DNA of 64,000 nt. Origin: Ischnura elegans (lineage: Eukaryota > Arthropoda > Insecta > Odonata > Coenagrionidae). The DNA is taken from NCBI RefSeq assembly GCF_921293095.1, contig NC_060259.1:49953812-50017811 (forward strand), in the 5' to 3' direction. The notes under the pieces are model-generated. The model was given only the letters and a program-made list of their open reading frames with translations, did no database searches and had not been told where the DNA came from. Both the position numbers and the translations under genes were made by a program. Below are positions 1 through 13,912 of the stretch, in pieces (within the stretch, counting starts at the first letter, position 1; each line of letters opens with the position of its first letter).

Positions 1-1595
1 TTTGCAAGAGATGACTACTCAAAGAAACATGAATGCACATCATGAGGTATACACAATTTCTTCTTTGCATGCATCTTAACATATTTCACTGCCAGTGATT
101 TCCAGCCATTACTTGACATGTGAGTATTTTTACACCCCTCATGCTATGGCTGGATATTAGCAGATAATGGTAAAAAGGCAATAGTCATACTAAGATGAAA
201 TACCTGAAGTCATAATCATTCCAATGGCCTAGCATGATTTGAGGCATGACTCAATGCATTTACATTTTGACCAAACAAAAATAAATGGGAGATAATCATT
301 GTCTGAGCAATGCCACGCACTAGCTTAGAGAACTAAATCCTAGTCCAGAATAAAATATCCAGAAAATAACACTTCATTTACAGAAACACAATAATCCATA
401 TGTCAGCCATGAAATGTTGACCACAGATAAATAAATGGGAGATAATCATTGTCTGAGCAATGCCACGCACTAGCTTAGAGAACTAAATCCTAGTCCAGAA
501 TAAAATATCCAGAAAATAACACTTCATTTACAGAAACACAATAATCCATATGTCAGCCATGAAATGTTGACCACCATTTAATAGAGAACAAACTTGGAAT
601 AATCTGTCAATTACTCCTTCATCACACAAAACAATTAAAAAACTTCTTCCCACAAATAACAATGGTAGCATGGGGTGAAATTGACTTTCATACATGAGCT
701 ATCACTGCATAATTTCGTTTATCAAAACATTAGCATATTTTACTTTTAAATTCTAAAACAAATATAATTTGGCCCATATAGTTGGACATCAAAGGCCAAA
801 AGCATTCATATAACTTTTTATTCAGTAATATGCACCATCCGAGAGTAACATAATAACATAAAACGATTAGACCACTTTTGGCCTTAGAAAGACAATTATT
901 CCATAAAATGACATACGCTTAATGCAGGGCCTTCACAATATCAAAAAAGCAAACAGGTAAAATTATACGATACACTGGGAGTTATTGCCACTGACAAAGA
1001 AACTTAATATGGGCTCTGAAAGAGTTCTCTTGCAAAATAAACCCCTAACAAAACCCAACCCCTCAGTCCAAATTTATTGTATAGGAAAAATGCAAGCCTT
1101 GCAACATAAACAAGCATATTTTTGTCTTTGAAACTTAAAAATGAAACTATCACAAATCACATACCTCTTATTGAAAAATAGTTGCACCTATCAACATATT
1201 AACTAGCAATATTGAGTGTTTCAGTAGTGGTGGTTGCAGATGAATTGTAAAATTTAAAAATGCAATCACCTTCACAGTCTTACGGAGTCAAAAACCTGGT
1301 TGCAATAAAAAGGAATAATCTTAATATGATTTAGAGGACTTGATCTTTGCTAATGAAAACTGGACTTCCAAGATTCAAAATAGTTTTATCCAGCTTTACC
1401 ATCTAATGGCCATCATTTCCGCAAAAAAGAAACCTACAAATTGGACTTGCAGCAGTCCTTGAAAAGTACATGGAATCTTACTCGAGTTTCCAGCAAGCGC
1501 AATGGCACATATATGACCAGAAAAATAATAACTTGACCATTCACTTTTTTTTTTTAGAATGAGTGAATGAAAATTGGTGTAGCTTTGAGTTTTCT
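1..1595 (-). other. 3' UTR and downstream flank of the distal zinc-finger exon
   Basis: No coding sequence is recognisable here. The region lies just past the TAA stop at 1596-1598 of the minus-strand gene, so its right part should be 3' UTR. Minus-strand AATAAA hexamers occur at 1073-1078 and 817-822 (TTTATT on the plus strand) and are candidate poly(A) signals, which would make the 3' UTR roughly 0.5-0.8 kb. A run of T on the plus strand near 1545-1556 is a simple homopolymer. The left part contains the 146-bp tandem duplication listed separately. The UTR extent is inferred. Confidence 0.5.
279..574. repeat. 146-bp perfect tandem duplication
   Basis: Bases 279-424 and 429-574 read identically over 146 bases, separated by only four bases (AGAT). 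The period is 150. Unit 1 is preceded by TTTGACCAAAC, and each unit ends in GTTGACCAC. With no substitution between copies the duplication is either very recent or a sequence-assembly artefact. It contains no open frame or mobile-element signature that I recognise. Confidence 0.95.
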
Positions 1596-3128
1596 TTAGT
1601 GGAGGTGTGTAGTTAAATGTTTGGAGAGGTAATCGGCTCGTGCAAAGCGCTTGGAACATACATTGCAGCGATATGGCCTTTCGCCGGTGTGAATTCGCAA
1701 ATGTCGCGTCATATCACTCTTGCCTCCAAAGGCTCGGCCACAAACCGAGCACTCAAATGGGCGCTCACCCGTGTGCTTCCTCACGTGCAGGCGCAGGTTC
1801 TCTCGAGAGCGGAAACCCTTTCGGCAGAAGGGGCAATCCAGGAAGGAGCGACTTGAGCTATCCTTTGCAGCAGAAGTACCCGAGTCCTCCTCTTCCTCCG
1901 GCTCTCCATCTTGAGCAGTGTTTGCATTGCGCGTGGATGAGGATGTTTGTAGGAGAAGTTCCCAAAGCTGAGGCGTATCCTGGTTGGCAACACTCGTCGC
2001 ACTGCCATCTTGTTGGGAAGTATCTTCTGTTTTCTCAGGGAGCAAGGCACTACCGTTGTTTCTTTCTTGCCACGGTGCAACCCAAGATGGCTGGTTTTCC
2101 TCAGCAGTGCTTGCAGTCTCTCTTTCTTCAATCCTACTCACATCCTCATTTATTTCAGTCTCTAAAGGAGTTTTCCAATCTTTTTCTGAGCCTTCTTCCA
2201 CATCGTTCATCTCCATATTGCTCTGTGGAGAAATCTCCTCCTTAGGGTGGGTTCCATCTTCCTTTGATGAATAACTTTTAGATCTTAACTTATCCAAGGT
2301 GTGGTTCAATCGGTGTTTCTTGAATGACTTCAAGTAACGAAAGCGCATACCACAGGCATCACATCGAAATGGTTTTTCTGCAGGAGGCCTGGCACGGTGA
2401 TCCTGCTCTCGATGTCGTGCAAATGCTGACCCATATTTGTAACATTGACCACATTGATCGCAACGGAAAGGCTTTTCATTGCTCTCTTTGCCTGCATGGC
2501 TTTCGCCTTCACACGCCCCTTCCTCAATGATAAGAGAATGGCTCTCCATGTGATTCGCCAACTCTGCTTTGGTCCTAAAGAAACAGGTACACACAGAGCA
2601 TTTCAAAATTCCTGTTCCACTCTCATCATAATCTTTATCCAAGACCTTGTCTTCTTTGGGATCAGAGCACAACATAAAGTCAGAATTTTCCTTATCATTA
2701 AGTTTCTGCATTGATATTTCAGGGATAGATGAAAAGTTATTGAAGGCAAAGTTTGACATAGAAGACAGAAAATGATGGAAAACAGGTTGAGGATTTGACT
2801 CCAGCTCCATGTCACAGGAGGATACTTTGGATGACAATGGCTTGGAGATATTTTTAACTTTGTGTGAATTAGACACTAAAGAATATTGGGACATACTTTC
2901 TGAGCTGGGTAAGTGTGAGGCATTTAATGGGTATGTAAGAGGGATTCGTTTCATTAAGTCATGATGGAGCAGAGAGGAAGCAACTAAAGGTGAATTCCCA
3001 GCATACTGAGCAGGAAATGAGATGGCAGCAACATCTTTATGAGCACCATATCCGGGGGAATCCTCAGCATGTATACCAACACTTGAAGCATAGGAACCAT
3101 TCTTCAGCAAAGCATCAGAGGCAAATTC
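1596..3128 (-). CDS. Distal alternative terminal exon, six C2H2 zinc fingers (BTB-ZF gene)
   Basis: This terminal exon encodes 510 residues and ends in TAA. It has no natural ATG at its beginning. It starts at base 3128, right after a strong acceptor (pyrimidine tract TTCTTTTTCTAG), and reads in phase 0 as EFASDALLKNGSY. Numbering from the second L of DALLK, fingers 1-3 are C171-C174-H187-H191, C217-C220-H233-H238 and C250-C253-H266-H270. A long acidic, Ser/Thr-rich stretch follows (about 275-420). Fingers 4-6 are a tight array at C426/C429/H442/H446, C454/C457/H470/H474 and C482/C485/H498/H502, with HTGERP linkers. Tight arrays with such linkers normally bind DNA, so this carboxyl end should give one isoform its own target sites. 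Its acceptor phase matches the donor of the linker exon at 51000 and also that of the BTB exon, so it can serve as an alternative to the exon at 20517-21347. The coding frame is clear. The joining to the BTB exon is inferred. Confidence 0.9.
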   Translation of the reverse strand, partial: EFASDALLKNGSYASSVGIHAEDSPGYGAHKDVAAISFPAQYAGNSPLVASSLLHHDLMKRIPLTYPLNASHLPSSESMSQYSLVSNSHKVKNISKPLSSKVSSCDMELESNPQPVFHHFLSSMSNFAFNNFSSIPEISMQKLNDKENSDFMLCSDPKEDKVLDKDYDESGTGILKCSVCTCFFRTKAELANHMESHSLIIEEGACEGESHAGKESNEKPFRCDQCGQCYKYGSAFARHREQDHRARPPAEKPFRCDACGMRFRYLKSFKKHRLNHTLDKLRSKSYSSKEDGTHPKEEISPQSNMEMNDVEEGSEKDWKTPLETEINEDVSRIEERETASTAEENQPSWVAPWQERNNGSALLPEKTEDTSQQDGSATSVANQDTPQLWELLLQTSSSTRNANTAQDGEPEEEEDSGTSAAKDSSSRSFLDCPFCRKGFRSRENLRLHVRKHTGERPFECSVCGRAFGGKSDMTRHLRIHTGERPYRCNVCSKRFARADYLSKHLTTHLH

Positions 3129-6100
3129 CTAGAAAAAGAAAAGGACAAGTTAAATTCAGATTTCTACGGTTGAACAAAAAAAATCTTCAGTATTCTCAAA
3201 TGAAAATAAACACAGCAACTCATTAGAAACTGCACGAGACTGATTTATTTACTATTCATTCAATTATTGAGGCATTTGCTTCATTACTTTATTTTCAGGA
3301 CATTTCCAAAAAATCCCTGGCATGCAGTTTACAACCACAATAAAAAAAGAAACTGTGGTCCCATTACAGCCTTTTAAATTAAATTCCAGTGCTATCAACT
3401 ACATCACAACTAAACTTAAAATGTGAAAATTAACAATATTAAACAAAAAGGGTAATATACTGACATTGACCAGCTCACTCTACAAACAGCAAAATCACTG
3501 CTCTAAATTCCAATAATTTCCTCCATTCCACAAAATTTCCGCACTACTTACCAGGTTTAACCAATACCAAAAATAGCTAGTAACCATCGCTAAACTCCGT
3601 CTTCTTCATTGGCAACCCATGCCAGCTGTCTTAAAGGAAAACTTTTACCTTAGTTCAATTTTCCCTAAGCTTGAACTGAAAGAGCAAAACATTGAACACA
3701 CAAGATATGTAACGGCTAAAGCTTAAGTTCTGCTGTCACTTGTTTAGAAGAAAATCCCAACTTTGAAAACAAGCTACGACTTTCCAAATTTTATGCCAAT
3801 CACTGTCACCATCACTTTTTAGTATGTACATGCCCAAAAGTTAGCAGCAACAATCATGACTGAGGTTTTCTGATATCATTTCTCTATACCTCAGGAAAAA
3901 AGATGATCATTAGTTTTCTCATGAAATAAGTGAATTTCGTGGAAATAAATGGTGATACAGTGGTTTAGCAAGAAATCTACCAACAACAAATGGTTAACAA
4001 TGGACAGCCTGAAGATTCCAATGGAACACTTTCAACCCCATATCTATTAGAAAGCAGAGAGGAGGGACCCCTTTCTTGCACTACAAGGCAATTCATGGGA
4101 GCAAGTTTTCATGTTTAAAATTTCTTCAGGATTGCCCAGGGTCCACATAAAGTCTACCCGAACAACCACTACCTCTTTTAATTTAGGGGTTATGCTTAAA
4201 AAAATATTTCCTGTGACACCACCTTCGTGAAAAGACAGCTGATAAGATCAACCCTAGATTCACACCGTTTCATCTTGAATCCACCTGATATCACCTCAAT
4301 GATGGCTCATACTTCCTGTGAATACATATCGATGTGAGAAATGTTTCTCAACAGAGAGGTTAAAAAGCTGACCGAATCAACATATATAAGCAAGAAAATA
4401 TGTGGCTCCCTAATTTTACTTGGAAATTTTTGGAAGTTGCTTGTTTCACCATAAGGCCTCACTAGAGTCAACATGCCATAAATTTCTAGATATTCACAGG
4501 GTAAGCGAGTCAAAACCAAGCTAATAGGAGCGGGATTCAGGGTGAACTGATGAGAAAGCATGCCATTCAATGTTGCTGGTATTAGCTCTTACCTACACAA
4601 GGCCAGATAAATGAAAAATAATGAAGCAACTTGTTCTCTTTGGCACCAAATCAGGGACTCCAGCAATGCTTTATACAATTAATCTTAGCTATACTTGAAT
4701 CAGCTTACCTTTCTTCTAATTAGCAATTTTTAGAGGCATAAAATGTGTTGTCACTTACAATTAATATTTTCCAAATAAACAAACACCATTTATTCTTTCT
4801 TACAAAAGAAGTGTCAGCAGGAATTGAATAAAACATGTAGGACAAAAGATTCATTCCTGAAAAGCTGAGGGAAAAATTATTAATAAACGATATTCCACAG
4901 GATACTCCATTTGATGGCTACAATGAGCAATCTTCACCTTTATCTTGGAGCCATTGCTACAGAAATCAAGCAAGAGGAGTGAGACCTTAGACCTAGTAAT
5001 AAAGAGGCTCATTACAACATTGAAAATGAAATACATAATTACCCATAGTTATATCTACTTGATGAAAGTTTGAAACAAAAATTACATTCCTATTCATCAC
5101 AGTATCTCCATGTTTACTTATTATCCTATTCTATTCATTTTTTGAAAAAAAGTAGTCGCCATTCATATGCCATTTTGGTCCAGTGTAATAAATGGAAACT
5201 GTTCAAGTATATTATAAGAAAGCATTAAAGCCAAACGCTCCACGAATTAAGTAATTAACCCCTCACTTGAACGTCAGTTAGAAGAGGAACTTCTACTTCA
5301 GATCAAATTTTAACAATCATCTACTTCTGATCAGCAGACTGGCCACAGTCATAAGCGAAATATGGCCAAATACCTAATACAATAAAAATGCTTCAAACCA
5401 AACACTTTACCATTTACCAGCTTTTTTTTACCTCAGTTAGACATCCGAGAACAGCAAATAACCTCAGAAGACTATACTCATAGACTCTACTATCATGGAT
5501 AAACTCTTTCGAAGCTTCACTACTAGAACAAACTTATTATTGGCAAAAAGAGCCAGGCATCATCCTCAGTGCATTACGTTTCTATGGTTAACAGTTGGAC
5601 ATGTTAGCAAAAGAACCCTTCAACAAGAACTAAAAAAAATCTTCATCACAACACCCACTCAGTAAGCGAGGACCCAAATGGATTTAAAATAAGAGAAATA
5701 GCCCTTGAAATGGAATACCATTCATATGTTAAATTCATAGATATAGACAAATCAAGAAATGGTATAGAAGAAATTTAGATGAAATGACATCAAAAAATTT
5801 TCTGTATCATCAGAAATCTCACCATGAAATGGCAATCTTGATGTACTTAGTTAACAACAGCAGACCACAAATGAAAATCATACTTTACGAGAGATTTATC
5901 ACTATAAAATAACATTTACCAGCAATTTCATACCATGTTACCATGTACCATCTCCTAATATGCAAGAAGCAAAGTTCTTCTGCTCATATTTCCTAAAAGA
6001 TAATGTCAATACTTAGAAATCTGAAGAAAATGAATCTGACAACATTTCAAAAGCAACTACCTCATTAAAATTTAAATCCCAATTCTAAATCATTAATCTG

Positions 6101-9100
6101 TGTTGACACATGCTCAACTGTAGCATAACAATGCCATAATGTAACACATTGAAGGCAGAGTATGTAAGTTGCATATCCCACTTTTGATAAGAAGTGCCTA
6201 GATTTTAGGATATTAAAATTACTACCTTCATGACAATATACAAAGGCATTAAATAAAATTATTTTTTGTACAGCATTTTATTTGTCAAAATTTATACAGC
6301 TATGATATGCATTTTTGTTCGAAAGAGCATAAAAATAAAGCATTGCAAAATGGCAAACATATAATTTCTATAATATATTGTATGAAAAAAGCAAATATCA
6401 CATAAAAAAAATAAGATACAAGCACAAGATTATGCAACTGACTTAGAATGAAAAGCAGATCCTTACTAGTGCATTCCAGATAGGACATGGATATAATAAT
6501 CTATGATCAGGAACATGAATCACTTATAAAAAACTACTAAAATCCACCTATTTTAACTATGTTGTAAACAAGAATGTCAGGTCTGATTGGAAATTTTAAC
6601 AGGAACTTCAGCACAACTATGAATTAAAACATTACTTGTCCATAATTGCAGGAAATTAAAAACACTTGTCAATGGCCACGGCTAGACTATAGGTCAAAGC
6701 CACAGCCAGACTGTTGCTGTGACCAATAAAATAAGATCAAAGATGTTGTGTGATTGGTAGGAGAAAACCACATTATACTTCCAAGCAAATAATAAATATC
6801 ACTGGGTTCTTGAAAATAATCACTAAAACACAATCATTCAAGAATCCCAAACAGCTTCATCACTAACCCAAGAGTTAAAATTCGCCTGCACCAAGCCACT
6901 TTTAAAGGTAATTCTACAGAAGGATTTAATTTCTCTCACCAGATTTAGATATACTGGTCAAAAAGGGGATGAATAAAAATATTTTTGACCATTAGTTGGT
7001 GTCCAGGATTACTGTTGTGCACTGAAGACAAATCAATTCCAAAATGTCTTTTGTATCAACATGTGTACACCACTTAAGATGTTCCATGTCAATGGAAGGT
7101 TTCTTGCAAAATGACCCTGAGCTACTCCTACTTCTTGATATATTTCTAGGTATTGAATACATGTACAACTGATGATGATTTCAAGTGTAATATAAATCAC
7201 CTAATAAAATGTATCCATAAATAAAATTGAATAGAGGAGCTTCTTTCAAATGGGTAAGCACTCAAATAACCTTGTGGTTAAACTTCAGTAACATTTCCTT
7301 AAAAATTGAATAAATCCTTTGCACAACATACACAGTATTAAAGACCTTTACAAATAAACTGTGGATAAGAAAGCATCACAAACTATCACAGATTTACCTT
7401 ATAAGTCCTTTTACTCTCAAGAATATGTTTTTCTTTTCACACACATTAACAACTCACATCCTTGGTTAGCATCAGAACACTAGATCAAAAAAGCATCTTA
7501 ACTTTTCCACCTTCACGCTTAGAAAAATACTTTTCACACACTCGATACACCACTAGAAAGACCATTCGAAGAAGGCAAACCACAGCCAGCACAATTGCTA
7601 CAGTTTCCCCACCAAATATGGGTATGCATCACCTCCATGTCTTGCAGCTCATAAAGTTTAATGATTGCTCTATGATATTTACCACCTTTTTACGTCAACA
7701 AAGGATTATAAAATACACAAACATGCCGCTAATTTCATGGCATTTGTATGCAGGAAAATAACTAAATATAAGACATTTGGTATCCTACCTATGCTCATTA
7801 ACATCATACAACAGTCATGTTTCACACAACACAACGATATCTTTACTAACAGTGTTATCACCAAAAGTAACTGCAAATATCTTTCTATTGACATTTCATT
7901 AGATGTATTGCATTTTCCAATGCCAATATCAGTAAAATGAATATCAATGAAAATGAATATGATAATTCAAATTCACGACTCTGTTACGAACTCCTTGCCA
8001 ATGCCTACCTCAAATCTCCAAGTAAGAATATTGACAATCATGGCAGTGGCTGCTGCTACAACAGTATTTATAAAATTGCCTTCTGTTGGCAGTTACATCA
8101 CAAAGCATTTCCAATATTTCTTAAAGTTTCTGCTGATACTCAACTGGAATGGTTACTTATGTTACATATCACATTGCTATCATTTTTATCAAGTCACTTT
8201 GTTTTGGTCTCTTGTGTCTGTGGCTGACAGTTTGGGCTAATGAAGCAATTATTGACTCAACAACTTTTATTTCATGTAAATTGAAATAAATAAATAGCAA
8301 AAAACTAGAGAAAATTAATACTCAACCATTGCTAGCAAGCAGTTATAAACATTCCATTAGTGGACTAATTGGTAAGTATATTCACAAGCGGTCATGTAAA
8401 TTGTTGAATGACACACGACTTTCACAGTATATTTCCACGAATGGCTCATTATCACATTTTAATATGCACTATGTGTACATATAAAAGAGAGAACAAACAT
8501 CAAGTACTCAAGGCAAGTTACAAAAACCAGACTAATTGACAAAAGTGTGCAACTAGAGTTGCACAAAGAGTAAATCACATGGGATTGTAAATCAGGTAAA
8601 TAAGATGAGACAAAGAAATAATTGTGAAAATCAATATCATCAGACCAGAAACTTAGGTTGTATGGCGATATGGTTATGAGTAATATGGACACATAAATAA
8701 CTTGAAGTCATGGATACTTTCAATGAATTCTAAGTGCAAAACTTGTGCTACCAATGCACTAAATTCTAACTGAACGTACACCATGTAGGAACTTTCACTA
8801 ATACTGCATAAATGAAGGTATACTTCAACAAAAAGTCCTTAGGATATGCTGTACATACATTTCTCTAATTATCACTCATCCCCATACCAACTCATAGTCA
8901 CCTGTTTCAGAGAATGATTGTTAAGTATTTAGCTCCATTTACATTTAAGCATAATTTTAGATAACAACCTTGTTAGCTCCACTTTAACTGCCACTGATCA
9001 CAGACATTTTGGAACTTCGCGAAAGTTTGATGTGACAATCACAGAACAATAATGCCACAAGCATCAAAGAAAGAATATTCCATCTCAATAATTCCTCTCA

Positions 9101-10695
9101 ATCACAACACAAATATGCAATCCTAACACTTACGTATAATTGAAAATCCAACTTTTAATAGTTCCTATGTTTATTCATTAAAAAAATCACTACCTTTAAT
9201 CCTCAGAATACAAATGGACCCTGTACTCCTGTCAAATATAAATATTTTACAGTTTAGTATACGTAACAATCTGTTCACATAGTTTCCTCCATTACTGTGA
9301 AATCCATGAAGTATCACTCCCCCTAATTACATTCACAGTGTCATGCAACAAAGGCATTCTTGGCAAGTTTTTAGTGATGAGGGAATGGCTATCGTCACAT
9401 GCTTTTAAATGATAAAAACCAACCCAAGTAAGTACGCAGATGCCTCATGCTTTTGATACAACCAAAAAGCTCACTGCAACTGATCAGCTGGCAATGAATG
9501 CACTTAGGCAATGTGTTTTATGTCATCCTTTGTCAAACATTTTTCCATTAATTCTAACAAAACAGGCCCACAAAAACTAATTGTGCTACAAACTTCACAA
9601 CCTATTTAGGCATTGTGTAATACATACCCTTCCTCAAGAAGATATCATCACTCTGTGCATATACAAATAATAAATAAAATAAAAATGCCATTCTAAACAT
9701 TTCTCAACTCTTTACATTATGATAATTACACTTTTCTCTAAAGCTGGACTTAACGGCTGAAAGAGTGATTCTGATTATGAGGCTACTGCTCAGAGAGCGA
9801 TTTCTGCTTAACCCTTAGTGATTATTGCTCATTTATTATTCCCACAGTCCACAACCAATTCAACAGACTTTATTCCATTCATTTGATATTACAAATTGGA
9901 CAACGGCTTTATAACATCTCAATCTAGAATAACAATCTAATCTTGAATGACTATGAAATGCCTATATTCAGACACCAGCTATTAAATTACATCTCATAAA
10001 TAAAACGAGTACTTTAATAAACTTGCCTAAAAATTTCTCTGCATAAAAGTGAAAGAAGACCTCATTAAAAAAAATATCCATTTCTAATGCATGCAAACTT
10101 CATACCACTTCAATTATGAATTATAAACCCACACCATTCATTCTCTAATTTCATTCACACAACTCGCTAAAGGTTACTTAGTAATACTAATACCACTTTC
10201 AAGCTTTGCAACATGTAACTTCCGTCAAAATTGATGCTCATGTGTTTCGGTGAACATTTATCACATATTTATCCATTAAAAAAAATAGCTTCCCTAAAAT
10301 GTACTAGTTGTAAACTTAAATAAATGAAAAAGAATATTTAACAGGTTTAAGAAACAAACATACAGCAGCCTTATTGATATTGTCGTATGGAAGGCCACTA
10401 CATCATGAAAACAGCATCTATGACTAAAAGCATAAAAATATACTACATACACCCCAAAGATGCTTGCATACAAAACATAATACAACCAATGTGACCAAAG
10501 ATTAGTTTGCAGTGAGATTTTCAACTTCCATACTGTTGTCCAACAAGAGATTATCAGGCAAGGGTGAATCGTTTCACACTGGACTTATCAACAATTTAAT
10601 CCCAGTCCCACGTGGTGAGTTCTAGAGGAAAAATAAGACTTTCCAATATTTATATTCAGCTGATTGAGTTTATCTATGCCAATAACAATAATAAT
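3129..10695. other. Intronic DNA, nothing recognised
   Basis: This AT-rich stretch lies between the two zinc-finger exons. All open frames are short and lack domain-like sequence, splice-phase support or compositional bias. I see no RNA gene, long repeat or transposon end. Confidence 0.6.
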
Positions 10696-11415
10696 TAGGG
10701 ATGGACGGATCCAGGATTTTTTTACAGACCAGGATCTGGATCAGATCCTTGATTTTTGGAGCTGGATCTTCGATGTTTTCAGGTGCCAATGCATTTTCAA
10801 TTGCCTGCTGTTTTAATATTTTTACTGATTAGAAATCATTTTTATAAGTTTCAAATTATTTTTTAAAAACGATAAAATTGGATGAAACACGCTTCAATTG
10901 TTCTCATGTAACTTGATCTTTTCTCTCAAAGATAATGATTTACGGACTGTGTGGTATCTGAAAGGAAAACATATCAAGAGGCATGGGATGATGGAGGGGC
11001 AAGGGTGTATTATTTTTAAATCTGTGACGTAGTCACTTTTGACCCGGTTGTTATCCTATGGTGTTGAGATTCTTCCCATGGCTGTTCAATCTTTTTAAAA
11101 GAGTCACACTATGTGTCTGTCGTATTTTGGCATACAATTATCTGCGGCGTAAATTCTGTTGCATAACCCCTGCGAGAGCTTTTACACAAAATGGTTCGTG
11201 AGTAGGTTAAGCATCGCAGTGCAAAGGCACAAGCGAAGGTTGGATCGGAACTCTTTCCACTCCCTCGTACGGGATGCTGCATTCACCGAAGCATAAATTT
11301 AAAATTTCTGATCCAGATATGATGCCTTCAGTATACTTGGATTCTAAGTATACTGCTGATGAAGGGCAATATCCGTGGATATTTGGATCCGAAGTATCCG
11401 ATCCGACCATCCCTA
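10696..11415. mobile_element. hAT-like MITE with 8-bp target site duplication
   Basis: The element is 720 bp. The left end reads TTAGGGATGGACGGATC from 10695 and the reverse complement of the right end reads TTAGGGATGGTCGGATC, so the terminal inverted repeats match with one difference. The octamer ATAATAAT sits immediately outside both ends (10688-10695 and 11416-11423). An 8-bp duplication with YAGGG-type termini is the hallmark of hAT transposons. The subterminal regions are full of GATCC/GGATC motifs, as is common in hAT ends. There is no transposase, so it is non-autonomous. Because the duplication is a simple (ATA) run, coincidence cannot be excluded entirely. Confidence 0.8.
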
Positions 11416-11423
11416 ATAATAAT

Positions 11424-13904
11424 TTGAAGTGCTGATCATTGGTGACACAATTGCCCTATAATTACTAAACCCTGGACAGGTAAGGATAATTATGCCTTCA
11501 AATTTGAATATGTATCAGGGACTAAATGCACATTAACAATTCTATAAAAAAATACAGTAGAAAATACAAGACAAAAGGAATCAACCATAATGTAGCTATT
11601 TTACCTAACAGAAAATAATTCCCTTTGAGTTGGTTTTCTTTCAATGTAGAAACGCTACAAGGAAAAGACAAAAAAAATAAAGTCTTCACAGTTATAATAG
11701 CCAATAGTTATTACAAATAAATAAGCAGAAAGTATAGCTTTCAGGCAATAAAGAAGCTACATATTGGTTTTACTACCTTTAGAAAATACATCGAAGCCTT
11801 AGTCTTAATTTCATACAAAATAATCTCTACATTGAGGGTATCTTCAAGATATTAAATGGAACTTTTCCATCTTTTTGAATTTACTTGAATGCAACTTTAA
11901 TACATAGATTTAAACCATGGTAGTTTTATTTCATTATTTTTATTTCCTTATTTAATGGCCTTATTGGTTAAAACACTGAGGAATATTTTAAAATGGAAAT
12001 TCAAGGGAAACCATCATGAGGAACTTATGGGATGGCATAGCACTGGAGAGAAAGCAAATGAATAAATATTCCATGTACTTGGTGAACATATATTTATCCT
12101 CAACTTATGATTTGGCCTACGGCACTCCAACTCAATCACATGGCCTCTAGGATCATCATGCTTTCAGCTGTCAAATGAGGGGCCAAATATGCAACAAATG
12201 AATTTTAACATCTTCATCCTTAGGCGATTGGATTCAAATAAATACAACCTATACAATTAAATTCTTAGGTAATGAGATTTATCAACCCCCATAAATTTGA
12301 TTTCATAGTACTAAAAATTTTCCACCGCAATATAATATATCATTTAAATTTGGGACACAAGACTTGACTAGACAAAATATTGCATCATTAGATCACCAGG
12401 AGTTATAATTTGAAGGGCATTGTACCAGATATCTGGGGCTACAGTAACAGGCATGAAAGGGACAACATGACTGAGTGGCTTATTTGTAAAAAAAAATCAA
12501 TAAGATCAATTGGGAAGATTCTATGGACCACAATAAGCTACATTATATAGTTAAACTTCATTATGAAGCATTGAATAAAGACGGAAAAAATAATCGTTAC
12601 GCGCTGACTCCTTCCTCTAAGTCACTATTTAGGTAAGGAAAAGTATTCTTCACAAGGTGCATTGGACTTTGAAAATAAGACCACCTCAACATTGTTGACA
12701 ACATAAAGTTAGATAAAACTGCACTCGGAGTTATTTACGTTAATGGTGGCTTCACAGGCAGCAACTAAAAAAAAAATTCTCCCAAAATTCAAAGCTGATG
12801 TTCTCATTTTTCATATGCATTCAATCTTTGGGTTAGCATGAAAACCACAGTAAGGGAATAAGAATTTCTCCGTTTGATAAACATGAAGTTTTTGCTGTTT
12901 TTCCTCAATTATAGTATCCGAATACTTTATTCAAAAACAAAAAAGGCAAGCTTATAGCAAAAAAATTAGGCAACTTTTCACTATGCAAATTTTATGGCCT
13001 ACGCCCATAATTATGGACCAATGCGCAAATTATAATTTCATAAAGGAAATGCCCATTTATATGGACATTATTACTGAAAGAGTTAAAAGAAAGTGAAATA
13101 AATCGACATTCTTAACAAGAGCATTTAACTGTGATCTACAAATAAGCTGCCAAGCCACAGCACTTCAAAACCCAAGGTCTCAACTTTTTTCACTGGGAGT
13201 AAATTACTGAATATGAGAATTATTGCTTTCCTGGTGAACGATGTGGATGAATGCTTCGCGGGATTCATCCTAGTTTTCTGAAGTTTTTAACGTAGATAGT
13301 ATACAAATGATCCACTTCAAGATGATAATCACAGATCCACCTTTCATACTCAAAGATACATTTTTACTCTAACGTGAATTTCTATTCATAGCTTGCAGGC
13401 AAGGCAGAAAATTCTTGAGGAAAAGAAATCATTTTAGGGACTCTTATCATATGATCAACATTACCATGAAAGAAAGAAATAATGACTAAACAAAAAGCAC
13501 ATACTGGGAACAGAATTAACAGGAAAAAAGTGAATCAATGAAGGGGATAGTAAGCAATACCACGATTTCTTTAATGTTCAAAGTAAGCTTAAACAAGCCT
13601 GAGATTCTAAAGTACTAGTGATAGAATTGTTAATATGCATTGAAAATGAATCAGTATTACAAATCAGAAATGATTCCAAGAAACAATTGCTATATATGCT
13701 AATTCCACCTCATTATAATGAAAATAAAGCATGTGTATTACTTTAGAATTCAGTAAATCCCATAGCAATATTAACTGAGGACTCTTATGGCAGGCATTTT
13801 TTCAGTTCTCCTTGGTCCGGAACAGTTTTGCTGGCTGCTCGATGAGCATCCTTAAGAGGCCTCATCTGGCCTAAGCTAGCCTATTTTAAAACCAAATATG
13901 CACC
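11424..13904. other. Intronic DNA, nothing recognised
   Basis: AT-rich sequence without a convincing open frame, repeat or RNA gene. Confidence 0.55.
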
Positions 13905-13912
13905 CATACTGA

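Noticed and set aside
1617..2530. Plus-strand open frames of 64-201 codons over the distal zinc-finger exon
   Set aside because: They are antisense shadows of the minus-strand C2H2 coding exon and have no domain of their own.
7462..8240. Cluster of plus-strand open frames of 91-99 codons
   Set aside because: They overlap each other, show no domain, no splice-site support and no composition change. Probably chance.
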